Below, piece by piece: positions 1 to 9,858 of a stretch of DNA of 64,000 bases. Both the position numbers and the translations under genes were made by a program. Within the stretch, counting starts at the first letter, position 1, and each line of letters begins with the position of its first letter. Under the pieces are notes generated by a model that saw only the letters and a program-made list of their open reading frames with translations, was not told the origin of the DNA and made no database searches. This DNA comes from Prevotella sp. DNF00663 (GTDB taxonomy: Bacteria; Bacteroidota; Bacteroidia; Bacteroidales; Bacteroidaceae), in the NCBI RefSeq assembly GCF_001553265.1, contig NZ_KQ960593.1:1-64000 (forward strand), written 5' to 3'.

Positions 1-96
1 AAGAGAGTATATCAATTTTGACACACCCTCTACTACAAGACTTATATCTTGCTTAAAATGTTCACGAATGTGTTGGGACGAATTGAGTTCGGCCAT
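1..96 (-). CDS. Possible 5' fragment of a gene running off the left edge (RelA/SpoT-like motif?)
   Basis: A minus-strand frame opens with ATG at 94-96 and stays open for 32 codons to the window edge. Its second half reads IREHFKQDISLVVEGVSKL. This resembles the stretch after the HD motif in RelA/SpoT proteins, where a phrase of the type 'FG-x-V-x-x-LVEGVSKL' recurs. The HD residues that should precede it are not visible and no promoter box is seen upstream. It could be a remnant, an internal start of a broken gene, or chance. Only the left neighbouring sequence can decide. Confidence 0.25.
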   Translation of the reverse strand, partial: MAELNSSQHIREHFKQDISLVVEGVSKLIYSL

Positions 97-139
97 GTGG
101 CAAAAGCATTTTCGCGTGTCTAACAATGCCTGTTTATAC

Positions 140-196
140 TATAACTACCGTAGTTATAAACTTAAAAACTAATGATTTGCGTAGCAAATTAGTTTA
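140..196. other. Two adjacent palindromes in the left non-coding region
   Basis: TATAACTA (140-147) and TAGTTATA (151-158) form an 8-bp stem with a 3-nt loop. Just to the right, about 166-196 holds an imperfect hairpin of AAACTAA/TTAGTTT plus TTTGC/GCAAA around GTA. Read on the minus strand, the second hairpin is followed by TTTTTAAG, so it could terminate transcription coming from the receptor gene at 434-2827. The rest of 97-433 contains repeat copy 1 and AT-rich low-complexity DNA; I see no gene there. Confidence 0.4.
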
Positions 197-225
197 CTAG
201 CCAACTTGCTTACTTATCAACTATC

Positions 226-316
226 AAACTGCAGAGATTAAACAGCGATACTGCTCCGCCTTTTCAGCATTACTGCAAGAGCCAAACAGCAGAGTTGCAA
301 AGCCTTTGCAGCAGGG
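226..316 (+). repeat. Dispersed triple 22-bp element, copy 1
   Basis: Left flank 226-240, then three 22-bp units at 241-262, 263-284 and 285-306, closed by TGCAGCAGGG at 307-316. Each unit carries a CAGC...CTG-type dyad and ends in a GGCTT/GCCTT-like word. The right side (about 317-400) is AT-rich with repeated AGTTTNTAAGT/GAGTT words that resemble the right arm of copy 6. It lies between the left-edge sequence and the 3' end of the minus-strand receptor gene. Confidence 0.8.
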
Positions 317-433
317 TGAGGCTGTAAGTTTCTAAGTCTATGAGTTGTTGGATTGGGAGATGAGTTTGTAAATTTTCAAGTTCATAAGTTATTGGCTTTA
401 TTTATTATAAGACTTTGTTTAAGCAATAAAGAA

Positions 434-2827
434 TTATAAACGCTCGGCTTCTTTAATAGACTTATGTTCTACATTATATTTTTTTACTCCTAGGTAATAT
501 CTTACTTTCAAACCTATTTGGCGTGTCTCACTGTTTCCCCATGAGCTGATATTCAACTTATTGGTATTACCATAGCTGTCCCATCGTTGTGTATGGAAGG
601 CGTCGGTTAGGATGATAGATGTGTGAAGTCTGTCTTTAAGAAACGTTCTACTAATGCCTATATTGACATATCCGCTGGATTTTAGGACTTCATAGCTGCC
701 TCCTTGTCGCTTGGAAAGATATTGTGCCGCCACTTCCAGCTGTAATTTTGCAGGCAAAGTAATATTATTAGAGATATTGAGTGTATATGATGGTCGTCTA
801 TAAATATGATTATTTGTTTCGTAATTCAGCTTGTTGACAAAATAGTAGGTACCAAAGTTCAAATTTGTATCCCACCATGAAGCAATACGTTTGCTGTAAA
901 CGACTTCTGCACCCAGCTGTTTTTGCTTTCCTATGTTTTTGGTTGTCATTACCACCGTGTTGTTATTATAGACATCGGTTATACCTGTAAAATAGTTGTT
1001 TAGTGAATTATATGAGAGATTTATAACCAGTTGTTTGTGTGATAAACTAAATATCAGTTTGTCATTTGTTTGAGGTGTGATAAACGGATTGCCTTTCCAG
1101 TAAGTTAGTTCATCTAATAAATACTCAAAAGGATTTAAGTCTTCATATCTAGGTTTGTCTTGTCGTTTGCTATAAGCCAATGTCATACGTGTGTTTTGCG
1201 ATATTTGATAGGAGATTGAAGCATTCGGAAAGCAGTTGAAACGGTTTGTTGTATTTGTTTCTTTTTTATCCATGGCTGTGTATGGTTGCAATAAACCTTT
1301 GCTGTACATTTGCTCTATTCTTATTCCAGCAGTGGCCATCCACTTATTTAACTGTATTGTATATTGGGTATAACCTTCAATGTTTTGCTCGGAATATGTA
1401 AACCTGTTAGATCTTGTATTATCGATTTTAAGTGAAGAATAGAATTTAAAGTTATTATCGCTGTTGATTGTTGAGGCTTTTATGCCGGCCAATAATTCAT
1501 GTCCTTTGCCAAACAAATGTTTATAATCAATCATGAATGAGGCAATCTTTATGTGTTTGTCGTTTTCTGATTGGTATATGTCTTTGTGATGGAGTGTACC
1601 GTTTGGGAAATAATAAATATTGGGTTGATTGCAATATGACTCTCCATCGACCTTGATATAATCTGCATTTACTGATAGCGTGTGGTTTTTACTAGGCGTG
1701 AAAATATATGCTATACTACCACTATATCTCGGTGTTCGTTGCTTTTGATAATCATTTTCGGCATATAGCAATTGAGTTAAATCATTCATTCCTCTATATA
1801 TTTGTGTCTCGGTAGATGTGTATCCCGGTCCGATAACGGCGCTGATAGAAGTATTGAAGGTAAATTTGTGTTTGTCATTTGGATGGTATACAAGGTCTAT
1901 GCTGGTTGAGTAAGTATTGCGCTTGTCTACATCATCGGTGGTAGATAGGTTTTTATTCCCATCTTGTATTCTATTAATGCCATATTTCATAGCATAGTAT
2001 CCGATGTTATGATTATAAGTAATGCCGACTTGCCAATGTCTCCTATTGTACGATAACGAAATATCTGATGTCTCATGTATATAGTTCCAAAATGATATAC
2101 CATGAGATGTTGTAAGGTGAAAGCCCGTATCGGTCTCGCTTTTCAAGATAATATCTATGATTCCGCCTGCACCTTCGGCATCGTACGACGCATTAGGATT
2201 GGGCGAGGTGCTAATCTTCTGTATTCTAGTAGAGGCTAAAGAACGTAGATAAGCAGTTAAGGTTTCTCCTTGTAATGGCGTCTTCTTACCATTGATATAT
2301 ATAGCTGTTCCGCCTAGCGATGAAAGAGAGATACTTCCTTTGTTGTCAATATGGATGCCGGGTGAATGTTTTAAGACATCTATAGCATTGCCAATGTCGG
2401 ATAAATAGCTTTGGGCAACATCGATATTTACTTTTCCGTCTTCCATTTTTACGATGGGGCGATGCTTCTTAGCCGTGATAATAATATCGTTGATGTGAGT
2501 AATATCGTTTTCTATTACTATTTTGATCAAGCTTTCTTTGGTGGGAATGGTAAAATAGAGAGTGGTATCTTTATAGCCTAATGAACTGATGTATGCACTG
2601 TAATTCCCTTTGTCCAACTTAATGTAAACTTTACCTAATGTGTCGGCTATGCAGTTGTTGACTACTCGTCTGTTATCCACGTCGGTGATAACGACACTTG
2701 CGGCATCGGCGGCTATATGTTCTTTGTCTTCTATTTGTAATATTATGTGGTGTTGTGCAGAAAGATTGTGAACTGTCAATGATGTAATACAAGTTATTAT
2801 CAGATTGATGATAAGATGTTTGTTCAT
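434..2827 (-). CDS. TonB-dependent-receptor-type outer-membrane beta-barrel protein
   Basis: A 797-residue outer-membrane protein with a signal peptide of about 24 residues (cut after LSAQ). A carboxypeptidase-regulatory-like beta-sandwich follows (about 30-120), then a plug domain (about 120-235, containing the typical 'INGKKTPLQG' and 'GAGGIIDI' phrases), then a long barrel rich in alternating aromatic strands. It belongs to the OMP beta-barrel subfamily related to TonB receptors. The ligand cannot be read from the sequence, and no SusD partner is adjacent. It is a single gene with a leader of about 130 nt. A TATCTTTG box sits at 2965-2972 on the minus strand, and a partly Fur-box-like word lies at about 2935-2954. 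The last gene residues are followed by non-coding DNA. Confidence 0.85.
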   Translation of the reverse strand: MNKHLIINLIITCITSLTVHNLSAQHHIILQIEDKEHIAADAASVVITDVDNRRVVNNCIADTLGKVYIKLDKGNYSAYISSLGYKDTTLYFTIPTKESLIKIVIENDITHINDIIITAKKHRPIVKMEDGKVNIDVAQSYLSDIGNAIDVLKHSPGIHIDNKGSISLSSLGGTAIYINGKKTPLQGETLTAYLRSLASTRIQKISTSPNPNASYDAEGAGGIIDIILKSETDTGFHLTTSHGISFWNYIHETSDISLSYNRRHWQVGITYNHNIGYYAMKYGINRIQDGNKNLSTTDDVDKRNTYSTSIDLVYHPNDKHKFTFNTSISAVIGPGYTSTETQIYRGMNDLTQLLYAENDYQKQRTPRYSGSIAYIFTPSKNHTLSVNADYIKVDGESYCNQPNIYYFPNGTLHHKDIYQSENDKHIKIASFMIDYKHLFGKGHELLAGIKASTINSDNNFKFYSSLKIDNTRSNRFTYSEQNIEGYTQYTIQLNKWMATAGIRIEQMYSKGLLQPYTAMDKKETNTTNRFNCFPNASISYQISQNTRMTLAYSKRQDKPRYEDLNPFEYLLDELTYWKGNPFITPQTNDKLIFSLSHKQLVINLSYNSLNNYFTGITDVYNNNTVVMTTKNIGKQKQLGAEVVYSKRIASWWDTNLNFGTYYFVNKLNYETNNHIYRRPSYTLNISNNITLPAKLQLEVAAQYLSKRQGGSYEVLKSSGYVNIGISRTFLKDRLHTSIILTDAFHTQRWDSYGNTNKLNISSWGNSETRQIGLKVRYYLGVKKYNVEHKSIKEAERL

Positions 2828-3173
2828 ACTTGTTAATTAGGACTGTTGTAAGTTATGATGCTATTAAAACATAGATAGAAATTATTTTTTTATGGTCTAA
2901 GGCTGTGTAAAAATAGAACAATCAAACTAATGTGTTATTGATAATGATATTGTTTTTTCTGATACAAAGATAATAAAACTAATTCTTTCTGTAAAAAAAA
3001 ACGAATAATTTGTTCTCTTTTAAGATAATATTACAATGTTAAGAGTGTTGGTTAGAAGTGGAAAAAGAGTGGCTTGTATAGTACAAAAATAGTGAGTATA
3101 GGAATAGAGGATTTACAAAAGGGGCATGACTGTGATAAGTCATGCCCCTTTAGGTAATGCTTTATAGTGGTTG
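2828..3173. other. Intergenic region with receptor promoter and permease terminator
   Basis: This 346-bp stretch separates two minus-strand genes. It holds the receptor's -7-type box TATCTTTG (2965-2972, minus strand), an AT-rich leader, and at its right end the strong terminator of the permease gene. I found no credible ORF or RNA gene in it. Confidence 0.6.
3111..3151 (-). terminator. Intrinsic terminator after the AspT-type permease
   Basis: A 14-bp stem (3118-3131 with 3138-3151, core GGGGCATGACT/AGTCATGCCCC) has a 6-nt loop. On the minus strand it is followed by TTTTG, 22 bp past the permease stop codon. Confidence 0.85.
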
Positions 3174-4868
3174 TTATGCCCCGCAGAAGAATAAAACGAC
3201 TATCTGTGCCGAGAAAATTCTTAGGAACATACTCAACGGATATACCGTACTGTAACCGATGGCTGGTGCCTCTTTGGTACAAGAACTGTTGGCATAAGCC
3301 AGTGCGGGTGGGTCGGTGTAGGTTCCGGCAATCATACCCATGATGGTGAAATAATTGAACTTGAACTTCAAGCGAGCTATTGTTCCGACAATCAGGATAG
3401 GAATAACGGTAATCAGGAAGCCGGTATAGACGTATTTCAAACCATCGCCTTGAACCACAGTTTCCCAGAATCCGGCTCCCGCTTTGATGCCCACAGAAGC
3501 CAAGAATAATACAAGTCCGATTTCGCGGAGCATCATATTGGCCGAAGTAGTAGTATAGGTGACCAGCTTAAACTTATATCCGAAGCGGCCAATGAGGATA
3601 GCTATAATCAGCGGACCGCCTGCAATACCTAGTTTTAAAGGCACAGGCATACCGGGAATAGCAAGTGGAATGCTACCAAAGAGGATTCCGACAAGGATTC
3701 CGATGAAGATGGTGGCAATGTTAGGTGCGTCAAGACGCTTCACAGAGTTACCCATCATCTCGGCTACACGGTTTACATTCTCCTCCGGACCAACAACCAT
3801 GATGCGGTCACCAACTTGGAAATGGTGGTTACGACTGGCGAAAAGATCCATGCCTTGACGGGTGATTCGGGTGACATTGACACCGTAAACGCTTGAGAAG
3901 TGCATCTTGCCGAGAGTCTTACCATTCATAGATGGACGTGTAACGACAATACGCCTAGAAATCAAAGGTTGCTTCTCGTTGCCGGTTTCCCAAGGAGTAT
4001 CAATCTCCGGACCAATGAAAGCTTGGATAGCTGCAGCATCTGCTTCGGCGCAAACTACGAGTATCTCGTCGTTCAGACAGAAGATAGTATCGCGTGTAGG
4101 AATCGTTACCTGACCGTCGTGGAGCAAGCGTGAGCAAACAATATCTCTGTTTAGGAATTGTGAAATTTCAAGGAGTGAACGTCCACTAATGTATGTATTG
4201 GTGACGCGAAGATGCATCTGATAAGGCTTTGCATGAGGGTTTTCGGCCTCTTGCTCATTCAGTTGCTCCTCTTCTTCTTCCAACTTCGTGCGTGTAATGT
4301 ATCGGATAGCGATGGTAGCACCGATGATTCCGAGTACACCAAGAGGATAGGCGCAGGCATAACCCGATGCAATTTGCGGCACTTGGCCTTTGGCAAATAC
4401 GCTAGTTAAGGCTTCGTTGGCAGCTCCAAGACCCGGTGTATTGGTTACAGCTCCGTAGAGTGTACCCACCATCATCGGTAGATTGTTGGGGTTGCTAGTA
4501 TCGAAGAATAGATAGTAGCAAGCAAACATGACGAGTACATCAAGGAAAATCATGGCCGTAGACAGCCCATTCAGCGTGACACCGCCTTTGCGGAAGCTCT
4601 CGAAGAAGCCGGGACCGACCTGCAAACCAATGCAGAAGACGAACAGAATCAAGCCAAAGTCTTGAATGAATGTAAGGATGTTTGTAGGAGCAGTGAACCC
4701 AACGTGTCCGGCTAAGATACCTGCAAACAGTACGAAAGTGACACCGAGGGAGATACCGCCAATCTTGATTTTACCCAAGAGCACGCCTACTGCGATGACA
4801 ATCGCGTAGAGTAGGGCGATGTGAGCCACGGAGTCTGTTGTTGTAAATAAATTGATTACCCAATCCAT
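3174..4868 (-). CDS. AspT/YidE/YbjL-family permease with two RCK_C (TrkA-C) domains
   Basis: A 564-residue membrane protein with the duplicated AspT/YidE architecture. Five to six hydrophobic helices (about 1-180) are followed by a charged linker, then two soluble RCK_C-type domains (about 215-375) and a second membrane half (about 385-564). Members are proposed aspartate/alanine-type antiporters or anion transporters; the substrate here is unknown. The start ATG at 4866-4868 was chosen because a full promoter (4890-4920) lies just upstream, which excludes the longer frame opening at 4979. It is a single gene, divergent from ileS, and ends at a strong terminator. Confidence 0.85.
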   Translation of the reverse strand: MDWVINLFTTTDSVAHIALLYAIVIAVGVLLGKIKIGGISLGVTFVLFAGILAGHVGFTAPTNILTFIQDFGLILFVFCIGLQVGPGFFESFRKGGVTLNGLSTAMIFLDVLVMFACYYLFFDTSNPNNLPMMVGTLYGAVTNTPGLGAANEALTSVFAKGQVPQIASGYACAYPLGVLGIIGATIAIRYITRTKLEEEEEQLNEQEAENPHAKPYQMHLRVTNTYISGRSLLEISQFLNRDIVCSRLLHDGQVTIPTRDTIFCLNDEILVVCAEADAAAIQAFIGPEIDTPWETGNEKQPLISRRIVVTRPSMNGKTLGKMHFSSVYGVNVTRITRQGMDLFASRNHHFQVGDRIMVVGPEENVNRVAEMMGNSVKRLDAPNIATIFIGILVGILFGSIPLAIPGMPVPLKLGIAGGPLIIAILIGRFGYKFKLVTYTTTSANMMLREIGLVLFLASVGIKAGAGFWETVVQGDGLKYVYTGFLITVIPILIVGTIARLKFKFNYFTIMGMIAGTYTDPPALAYANSSCTKEAPAIGYSTVYPLSMFLRIFSAQIVVLFFCGA

Positions 4869-4889
4869 AAGATATTTAAGATTTGACTG

Positions 4890-4920
4890 CAAAATTACTC
4901 TTAAATAGGCAGATAGCAAA
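4890..4920 (-). promoter_or_regulatory. Bacteroidetes-type promoter of the permease
   Basis: Minus strand: TTTG (4917-4920), 19-bp spacer, TAATTTTG (4890-4897). The predicted transcript start lies about 16 nt before the ATG. Confidence 0.75.
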
Positions 4921-5009
4921 ATAAACGTAATTGTTTTTCTTTTTCTGATGATTGAAAAAGAATGGGTGTGCAGGTACACCTTATTATTATATTAAAAAAC
5001 AAAGCTTGT

Positions 5010-5041
5010 TTTGGCTGTGAAGTTTTTTTTGCTTACCTTTG
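5010..5041 (+). promoter_or_regulatory. Bacteroidetes-type promoter of ileS
   Basis: TTTG (5010-5013), 20-bp spacer, TACCTTTG (5034-5041). The leader of about 70 nt to the ileS ATG contains a small AAGCG/CGCTT hairpin (about 5056-5071). No T-box features are seen. Confidence 0.75.
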
Positions 5042-5116
5042 CGCCCTATATAAAAAGCGCGTTGACGCTTACTTTCTAGATATTTAATTACGCAAAAATA
5101 AAATCGTAAAAGCAAT

Positions 5117-8100
5117 ATGGGTAAGAAGTTTACCGAGCATAATGGCCTGAATTTAACGCAGACCAATGATGATGTTTTAGCACAGTGGGAGAAGAAAGAT
5201 ATTTTCCATAAATCCATTGATGAGCGTGAGGGATGTCCTCAGTTCGTATTCTTTGAAGGACCACCTTCGGCTAATGGTCATCCGGGTATTCACCATGTGC
5301 TTGCTCGCGCCATCAAAGATACGTTCAATCGCTATAAGACCATGAAGGGCTTTCAGGTATATAGAAAGGCCGGATGGGACACACACGGACTCCCGGTAGA
5401 GCTCGGTGTGGAGAAAGAATTGGGTATCACGAAGAAAGATATAGACAATAAGGCTTCTGATAAATACATCTCTGTAGAGGACTATAACCATAAATGTCGT
5501 GAAAACGTGATGATGTTTACGCAGGAATGGCGTACGTTGACAGAGAAGATGGGGTACTTTGTGGATTTGGATCATCCCTATATTACCTACGATAATAAGT
5601 ATATCGAGTCTATTTGGTGGCTTCTGAAGCAGATTTACAATAAAGGATTGCTCTATAAGGGCTATACTATTCAGCCGTATTCTCCTGCTGCCGGAACCGG
5701 ATTAAGCTCGCATGAGTTGAATCAACCGGGATGTTACCGTGATGTAAAAGACACAACGGTGACGGCACAGTTCCTCATCGAAGAACCGAAAGAGGAATGG
5801 ACGAAGTGGGGTAACCCCTATTTCTTGGCTTGGACGACAACGCCTTGGACGTTGCCTTCGAATACATCGCTCTGCGTTTCGCCCACTATCGACTATGTAG
5901 CTATACAGACTTACAATCCATACGATGCTAAACCAATGACCATGATTATGGCCGAGGCACGCGTAAATGCTTACTTGAAGCCGGAAGGCGAGGTGAGCGG
6001 TGATGCCGAGTTGCCAGCTTTTGCGCATGGAGATAAGGTCATTCCTTACAAAGTTATTGGTCGTTATAAAGGCGAAGAACTGTTGGGTATCAAGTATGCA
6101 CAGCTGATGCCGTGGGTAAAACCATGCGAGAAGTTGGACGATCTCTCTGCCCCTTATGTACAGGAGTATGCTCAACAGCATCCCGAAAAGGTATTTACAG
6201 GTGAAGATGGACGCGATAAGTTCGTCGAAATGGAAAGCGAAGCCTTCCGTGTAATACCCGGTGACTACGTTACAACAGACGATGGTACGGGTATAGTACA
6301 TATCGCTAACACTTTCGGAGCAGACGATGCGCGTGTGGCTAATGCCGCTCATGTGCCGGCATTGTATCTCATTAGTAAGAAGGGTGAGACTCGTCCAATG
6401 GTTGATTTACAGGGTAAATACTACTTGATGGATGAGTTGGACGCTAATTTCGTGGCTCATTGCGTAAATGTAGAAGCCTATCAGCACCATGCAGGCGACT
6501 ATGTGAAGAATGCATACGACCCCAAATTCAATCCTAACGGAGTGTGGGATAAGGTGGCAACAGAGAAGTCTGAAGACCTCAATGTCATCATCTGCATGGA
6601 GATGAAACAAGAAGGTACGGCCTTTAAGATAGAGAAACACGTGCACAACTATCCCCATTGTTGGCGTACGGACAAGCCTATTCTCTATTATCCATTGGAT
6701 AGTTGGTTCATCAAAGACACTGCGAAGAAAGAACGTATGGTTGAGTTGAACAACACAATCAATTGGCATCCGGAGTCAACAGGTACCGGTCGCTTTGGCA
6801 ACTGGCTTGAGAATCTGAACGATTGGAACCTTTCTCGTTCACGTTTCTGGGGTACTCCGCTTCCAATATGGCGTGATGAGAACCGTGGTGAGAAGTGTAT
6901 CGGCTCATTAGAGGAACTTTACAGCGAGATAGAGAAGAGCGTTGCTGCCGGCGTTATGAAATCTAATCCGATGAAGGATAAGGGATTTGTGCCCGGTGAC
7001 TATTCTCAAGAGAATTATGATAAGATAGATCTTCACCGTCCATATATTGACTATGTGGTGCTGGTGAACGACGAAGGACAGCCTATGCATCGCGAGATGG
7101 ACTTGATAGATGTGTGGTTTGATAGTGGGTCTATGCCTTATGCACAGTTGCATTATCCGTTTGAAGGCGAGATGGCATCGGGTACTGAGGCAGACCGTGA
7201 AGCCATGGTGAAGAGTCAATATGAGGGCACTGCTATTGCTCCCAAGTTCTTCCCGGCCGAATTTATCAATGAAGGTGTAGACCAAACTCGTGGTTGGTTC
7301 TTCACATTACACGCTATCGCGACGATGGTTTTCGACAGTGTTGCTTTCCGAAATGTTGTCTCTTCCGGTCTTGTATTGGATGCTAAGGGCAACAAGATGA
7401 GCAAGCATGTGGGGAATGTTGTTGATCCTTTCGAGATGATAAACAAGTATGGAGCAGACGCAGTACGCTTCTATATGCTGACAAACAGCGAACCTTGGGA
7501 CAACTTGAAGTTCGATGCTACGGGTGTAGACGAGACTCGTCGTAAGTTCTTTGGAACGCTTTACAACAGCTATTCATTCTTTGCGCTGTATGCAAATGTC
7601 GATGGTTTCGACCCCGAAGCAGCGGCTGTTGCCCATGATAAGCGCCCGGAAATCGACCGTTGGATTCTCTCTTGCCTTAATACTTTGATAAAGAAGGTAG
7701 GCTATGAACTTGAAGATTACGACCCAACTCGTGCTGGTCGACTCATCGAATCGTTTGTTAACGATGATTTGAGTAACTGGTATGTGCGCCTGAACCGTAA
7801 ACGTTTCTGGGGCAAAGAGATGGATGAAAACAAGCTAAGTGCTTATCAAACCCTCTATACATGTTTGATGACGGTGAGCAAACTGCTTGCCCCGATGGCT
7901 CCCTTCTATGCCGATGAACTGTATCATGACCTTGGTGGTGAGCTTGAAAGCGTGCATTTGGCGCAGTTCCCCGCTGCAGATGAGGCGTTGATAGACTCCG
8001 CTTTGGAGGAACGCATGGAGATTTCGCAGAAGATAACATCCATGGTTTTGGCTTTACGTCGTAAAGTTAACATCAAGGTTCGCCAACCGTTACAGCAGAT

Positions 8101-8731
8101 TATGATTCCTGCTGTCGACGAGCAACAGAGAGCTTACATCACGGATGTGTCCGACTTGATTAAGAACGAAGTAAATGTGAAAGAGCTAAACTTCGTTGAA
8201 GGGCAGAGCATGTTGGTGAAGAAGGTGAAGTGTAACTTCCGTGTGATGGGTAAGAAGTTTGGTAAACTCATGAAGGAAGTGGCTGCTCGTATGGACAGTC
8301 TCAGCCAAGAAGAGATTGCAGCGTTTGAATCTAACGGCAATATCCAGTTGGCCGTGCAAGATCAGAATGTTGTTGTTGAGGTGGCAGATGTAGAGATTAT
8401 CAGCGAAGATATACCCGGGTGGCTCGTTGCAAACGAAGGAAATCTGACGGTAGCGTTGGAAGTTGAGCTGACAGACTCATTGCTCAATGAGGGTATGGCA
8501 CGCGAACTTATCAATCGTATACAGAATCTTCGCAAGTCTTCGGGTTTTGAAATCACAGATAGAATCGTGGTGACTGTTGCGCCGAATAAGCGCTCCGACG
8601 CTGCTATTGCTGATTTCTGTGACTATATTAAAGCTCAAGTTTTGGCCGATGAACTCCTGATTGCCGACAATGATGGGTCGGAGATTGAGTTCGAGGAAGA
8701 CAAGCTGAATATCAAGATAGAACGAAAATAG
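5117..8731 (+). CDS. ileS: Isoleucyl-tRNA synthetase
   Basis: Charges tRNA-Ile with isoleucine in the cytoplasm (class I synthetase, 1204 residues). The HIGH-type motif reads HPGIHH at residues 55-60 in the context GPPSANG, and the KMSKS-type motif reads KMSKH at 760-764. Between them lies the large CP1 editing domain (including TWTTTPWTLPSNT near 240). After the anticodon-binding region there is a long C-terminal extension. Length and motifs fit the long, eukaryote-like IleRS class common in Bacteroidetes, a class often associated with mupirocin insensitivity (family knowledge, not shown here). It heads a co-directional run into the DksA-like gene, lspA and the DUF4296 gene. Confidence 0.97.
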   Translation: MGKKFTEHNGLNLTQTNDDVLAQWEKKDIFHKSIDEREGCPQFVFFEGPPSANGHPGIHHVLARAIKDTFNRYKTMKGFQVYRKAGWDTHGLPVELGVEKELGITKKDIDNKASDKYISVEDYNHKCRENVMMFTQEWRTLTEKMGYFVDLDHPYITYDNKYIESIWWLLKQIYNKGLLYKGYTIQPYSPAAGTGLSSHELNQPGCYRDVKDTTVTAQFLIEEPKEEWTKWGNPYFLAWTTTPWTLPSNTSLCVSPTIDYVAIQTYNPYDAKPMTMIMAEARVNAYLKPEGEVSGDAELPAFAHGDKVIPYKVIGRYKGEELLGIKYAQLMPWVKPCEKLDDLSAPYVQEYAQQHPEKVFTGEDGRDKFVEMESEAFRVIPGDYVTTDDGTGIVHIANTFGADDARVANAAHVPALYLISKKGETRPMVDLQGKYYLMDELDANFVAHCVNVEAYQHHAGDYVKNAYDPKFNPNGVWDKVATEKSEDLNVIICMEMKQEGTAFKIEKHVHNYPHCWRTDKPILYYPLDSWFIKDTAKKERMVELNNTINWHPESTGTGRFGNWLENLNDWNLSRSRFWGTPLPIWRDENRGEKCIGSLEELYSEIEKSVAAGVMKSNPMKDKGFVPGDYSQENYDKIDLHRPYIDYVVLVNDEGQPMHREMDLIDVWFDSGSMPYAQLHYPFEGEMASGTEADREAMVKSQYEGTAIAPKFFPAEFINEGVDQTRGWFFTLHAIATMVFDSVAFRNVVSSGLVLDAKGNKMSKHVGNVVDPFEMINKYGADAVRFYMLTNSEPWDNLKFDATGVDETRRKFFGTLYNSYSFFALYANVDGFDPEAAAVAHDKRPEIDRWILSCLNTLIKKVGYELEDYDPTRAGRLIESFVNDDLSNWYVRLNRKRFWGKEMDENKLSAYQTLYTCLMTVSKLLAPMAPFYADELYHDLGGELESVHLAQFPAADEALIDSALEERMEISQKITSMVLALRRKVNIKVRQPLQQIMIPAVDEQQRAYITDVSDLIKNEVNVKELNFVEGQSMLVKKVKCNFRVMGKKFGKLMKEVAARMDSLSQEEIAAFESNGNIQLAVQDQNVVVEVADVEIISEDIPGWLVANEGNLTVALEVELTDSLLNEGMARELINRIQNLRKSSGFEITDRIVVTVAPNKRSDAAIADFCDYIKAQVLADELLIADNDGSEIEFEEDKLNIKIERK

Positions 8732-8806
8732 AAAGTGACTAAGTGGGAGATGGGTTTCAAAAGAACTCGTTTCCCATTTTTTGTTCAACGCAATAATCAC
8801 ATAATT

Positions 8807-9190
8807 ATGGACAAGAAAGTGCGTTATTCTGATGAGGACTTGGCGGAATTCCGCGGTGTCATCAACGATAAATTAAAGTTGGCTCGTCGCGATTACGATG
8901 GTATGATGCGACAACTGATGAATCTTGATGGTAATGATGTGGACGATACGTCTCCTACTTATAACAAGATGTTGGAGGAGGGTAGTGCCAATCAGAGCAA
9001 AGAAGAGATGATACAGCTGGCTCAACGACAGCAAAAATTTATCAAAGGACTTGAAGCTGCACTCATACGCATAGAGAATAAGACCTATGGTATCGACCGT
9101 ATGACGGGCGAACTCATACCCAAGGAGCGTCTTCTTATAGTGCCTCATGCAACTCTTAGCGTCGCTTCGAAGAATGCACGCAAGCGATGA
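8807..9190 (+). CDS. DksA/TraR-like small protein lacking zinc-finger cysteines
   Basis: A 127-residue cytoplasmic protein. The N-terminal two-thirds is a charged helical (coiled-coil) segment. The C-terminal part keeps the TraR/DksA signature 'TYGIDRMTGELIPKERL...PHATLS', but it contains no cysteine at all: where relatives have GIC the sequence reads GID. It therefore cannot bind zinc through a C4 finger. Relatives act on RNA polymerase; its role here is inferred from the family only. The start at ATG 8807 was preferred over upstream in-frame codons, which would add a non-conserved tail lying just after ileS. The stop overlaps the lspA start (ATGA), indicating translational coupling. Confidence 0.85.
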   Translation: MDKKVRYSDEDLAEFRGVINDKLKLARRDYDGMMRQLMNLDGNDVDDTSPTYNKMLEEGSANQSKEEMIQLAQRQQKFIKGLEAALIRIENKTYGIDRMTGELIPKERLLIVPHATLSVASKNARKR

Positions 9191-9858
9191 ATAGACTGAG
9201 AGTGCATTTGACTGATGGGCGATTGGCCTTTATCTTGATTCTTGCCATCATTATTATAGATCAGATTATCAAGGTAGAGGTCAAGACAAACATGTGTCTT
9301 GGTGAATCCATTCATGTGACCAATTGGTTCTATATCAGTTTTATAGAGAACAATGGTATGGCTTATGGCATGACTTTGGGTAGCAAGTTGGTATTGAGTA
9401 TCATGCGTATTATAGCTATTGGCTGTATCGGATGGTATATCAATCGGGTTATCAGAGAACGCCATCATACCGGATATGTCATGGTACTTGCTATGATTTT
9501 GGCGGGTGCAGCGGGCAATGTCTTCGACTCAATGTTCTACGGTTTGTGTTTCAATGAGTCGTCTCCTTTCGTTGTTTCCCACTTTGTAGACTTTGGTACC
9601 GGCTATGCTTCTTTCCTTGAAGGGAAAGTGGTAGACATGTTTTATTTTCCTTTGATAGTCACTACATGGCCTGAATGGGTGCCGTTTTATGGTGGGCAAG
9701 AGTTTATTTTCTTCTCGCCGGTGTTTAATTTTGCCGATGCTTGCATCAGCGTCGGAGTCGTTTTATTGCTGATTTTCTACCGTAAAGATTTGGAAGGAAT
9801 GGGTGATACTTTCAAGAAGTCATTGCCTAAGAAAGTGAATGAACATACAGAATCATAA
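9187..9858 (+). CDS. lspA: Lipoprotein signal peptidase (signal peptidase II)
   Basis: An inner-membrane aspartyl protease that removes signal peptides from prolipoproteins. The 223 residues include four hydrophobic helices. The first catalytic-Asp motif is GNVFDSMFYG and the second is FNFADACISVG. A longer periplasmic insertion between them (about residues 120-175) is usual in Bacteroidetes LspA. The start overlaps the previous stop by ATGA, and the end overlaps the next gene by 20 bp. The clustered DUF4296 lipoprotein is a plausible substrate. Confidence 0.95.
   Translation: MNRLRVHLTDGRLAFILILAIIIIDQIIKVEVKTNMCLGESIHVTNWFYISFIENNGMAYGMTLGSKLVLSIMRIIAIGCIGWYINRVIRERHHTGYVMVLAMILAGAAGNVFDSMFYGLCFNESSPFVVSHFVDFGTGYASFLEGKVVDMFYFPLIVTTWPEWVPFYGGQEFIFFSPVFNFADACISVGVVLLLIFYRKDLEGMGDTFKKSLPKKVNEHTES

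Noticed and set aside
3052-3282. Minus-strand 76-residue frame overlapping the permease 3' end
   Set aside because: It spans the permease terminator in another frame and shows no domain or start signal.
5042-5116. T-box or riboswitch in the ileS leader
   Set aside because: The leader is only about 70 nt, with one small hairpin and no T-box sequence or terminator/antiterminator pair.
8735-8806. Terminator-like hairpin after ileS and the N-terminal extension of the DksA-like frame
   Set aside because: Stem pairing is weak with several mismatches, and the extension is not conserved-looking; neither was annotated.
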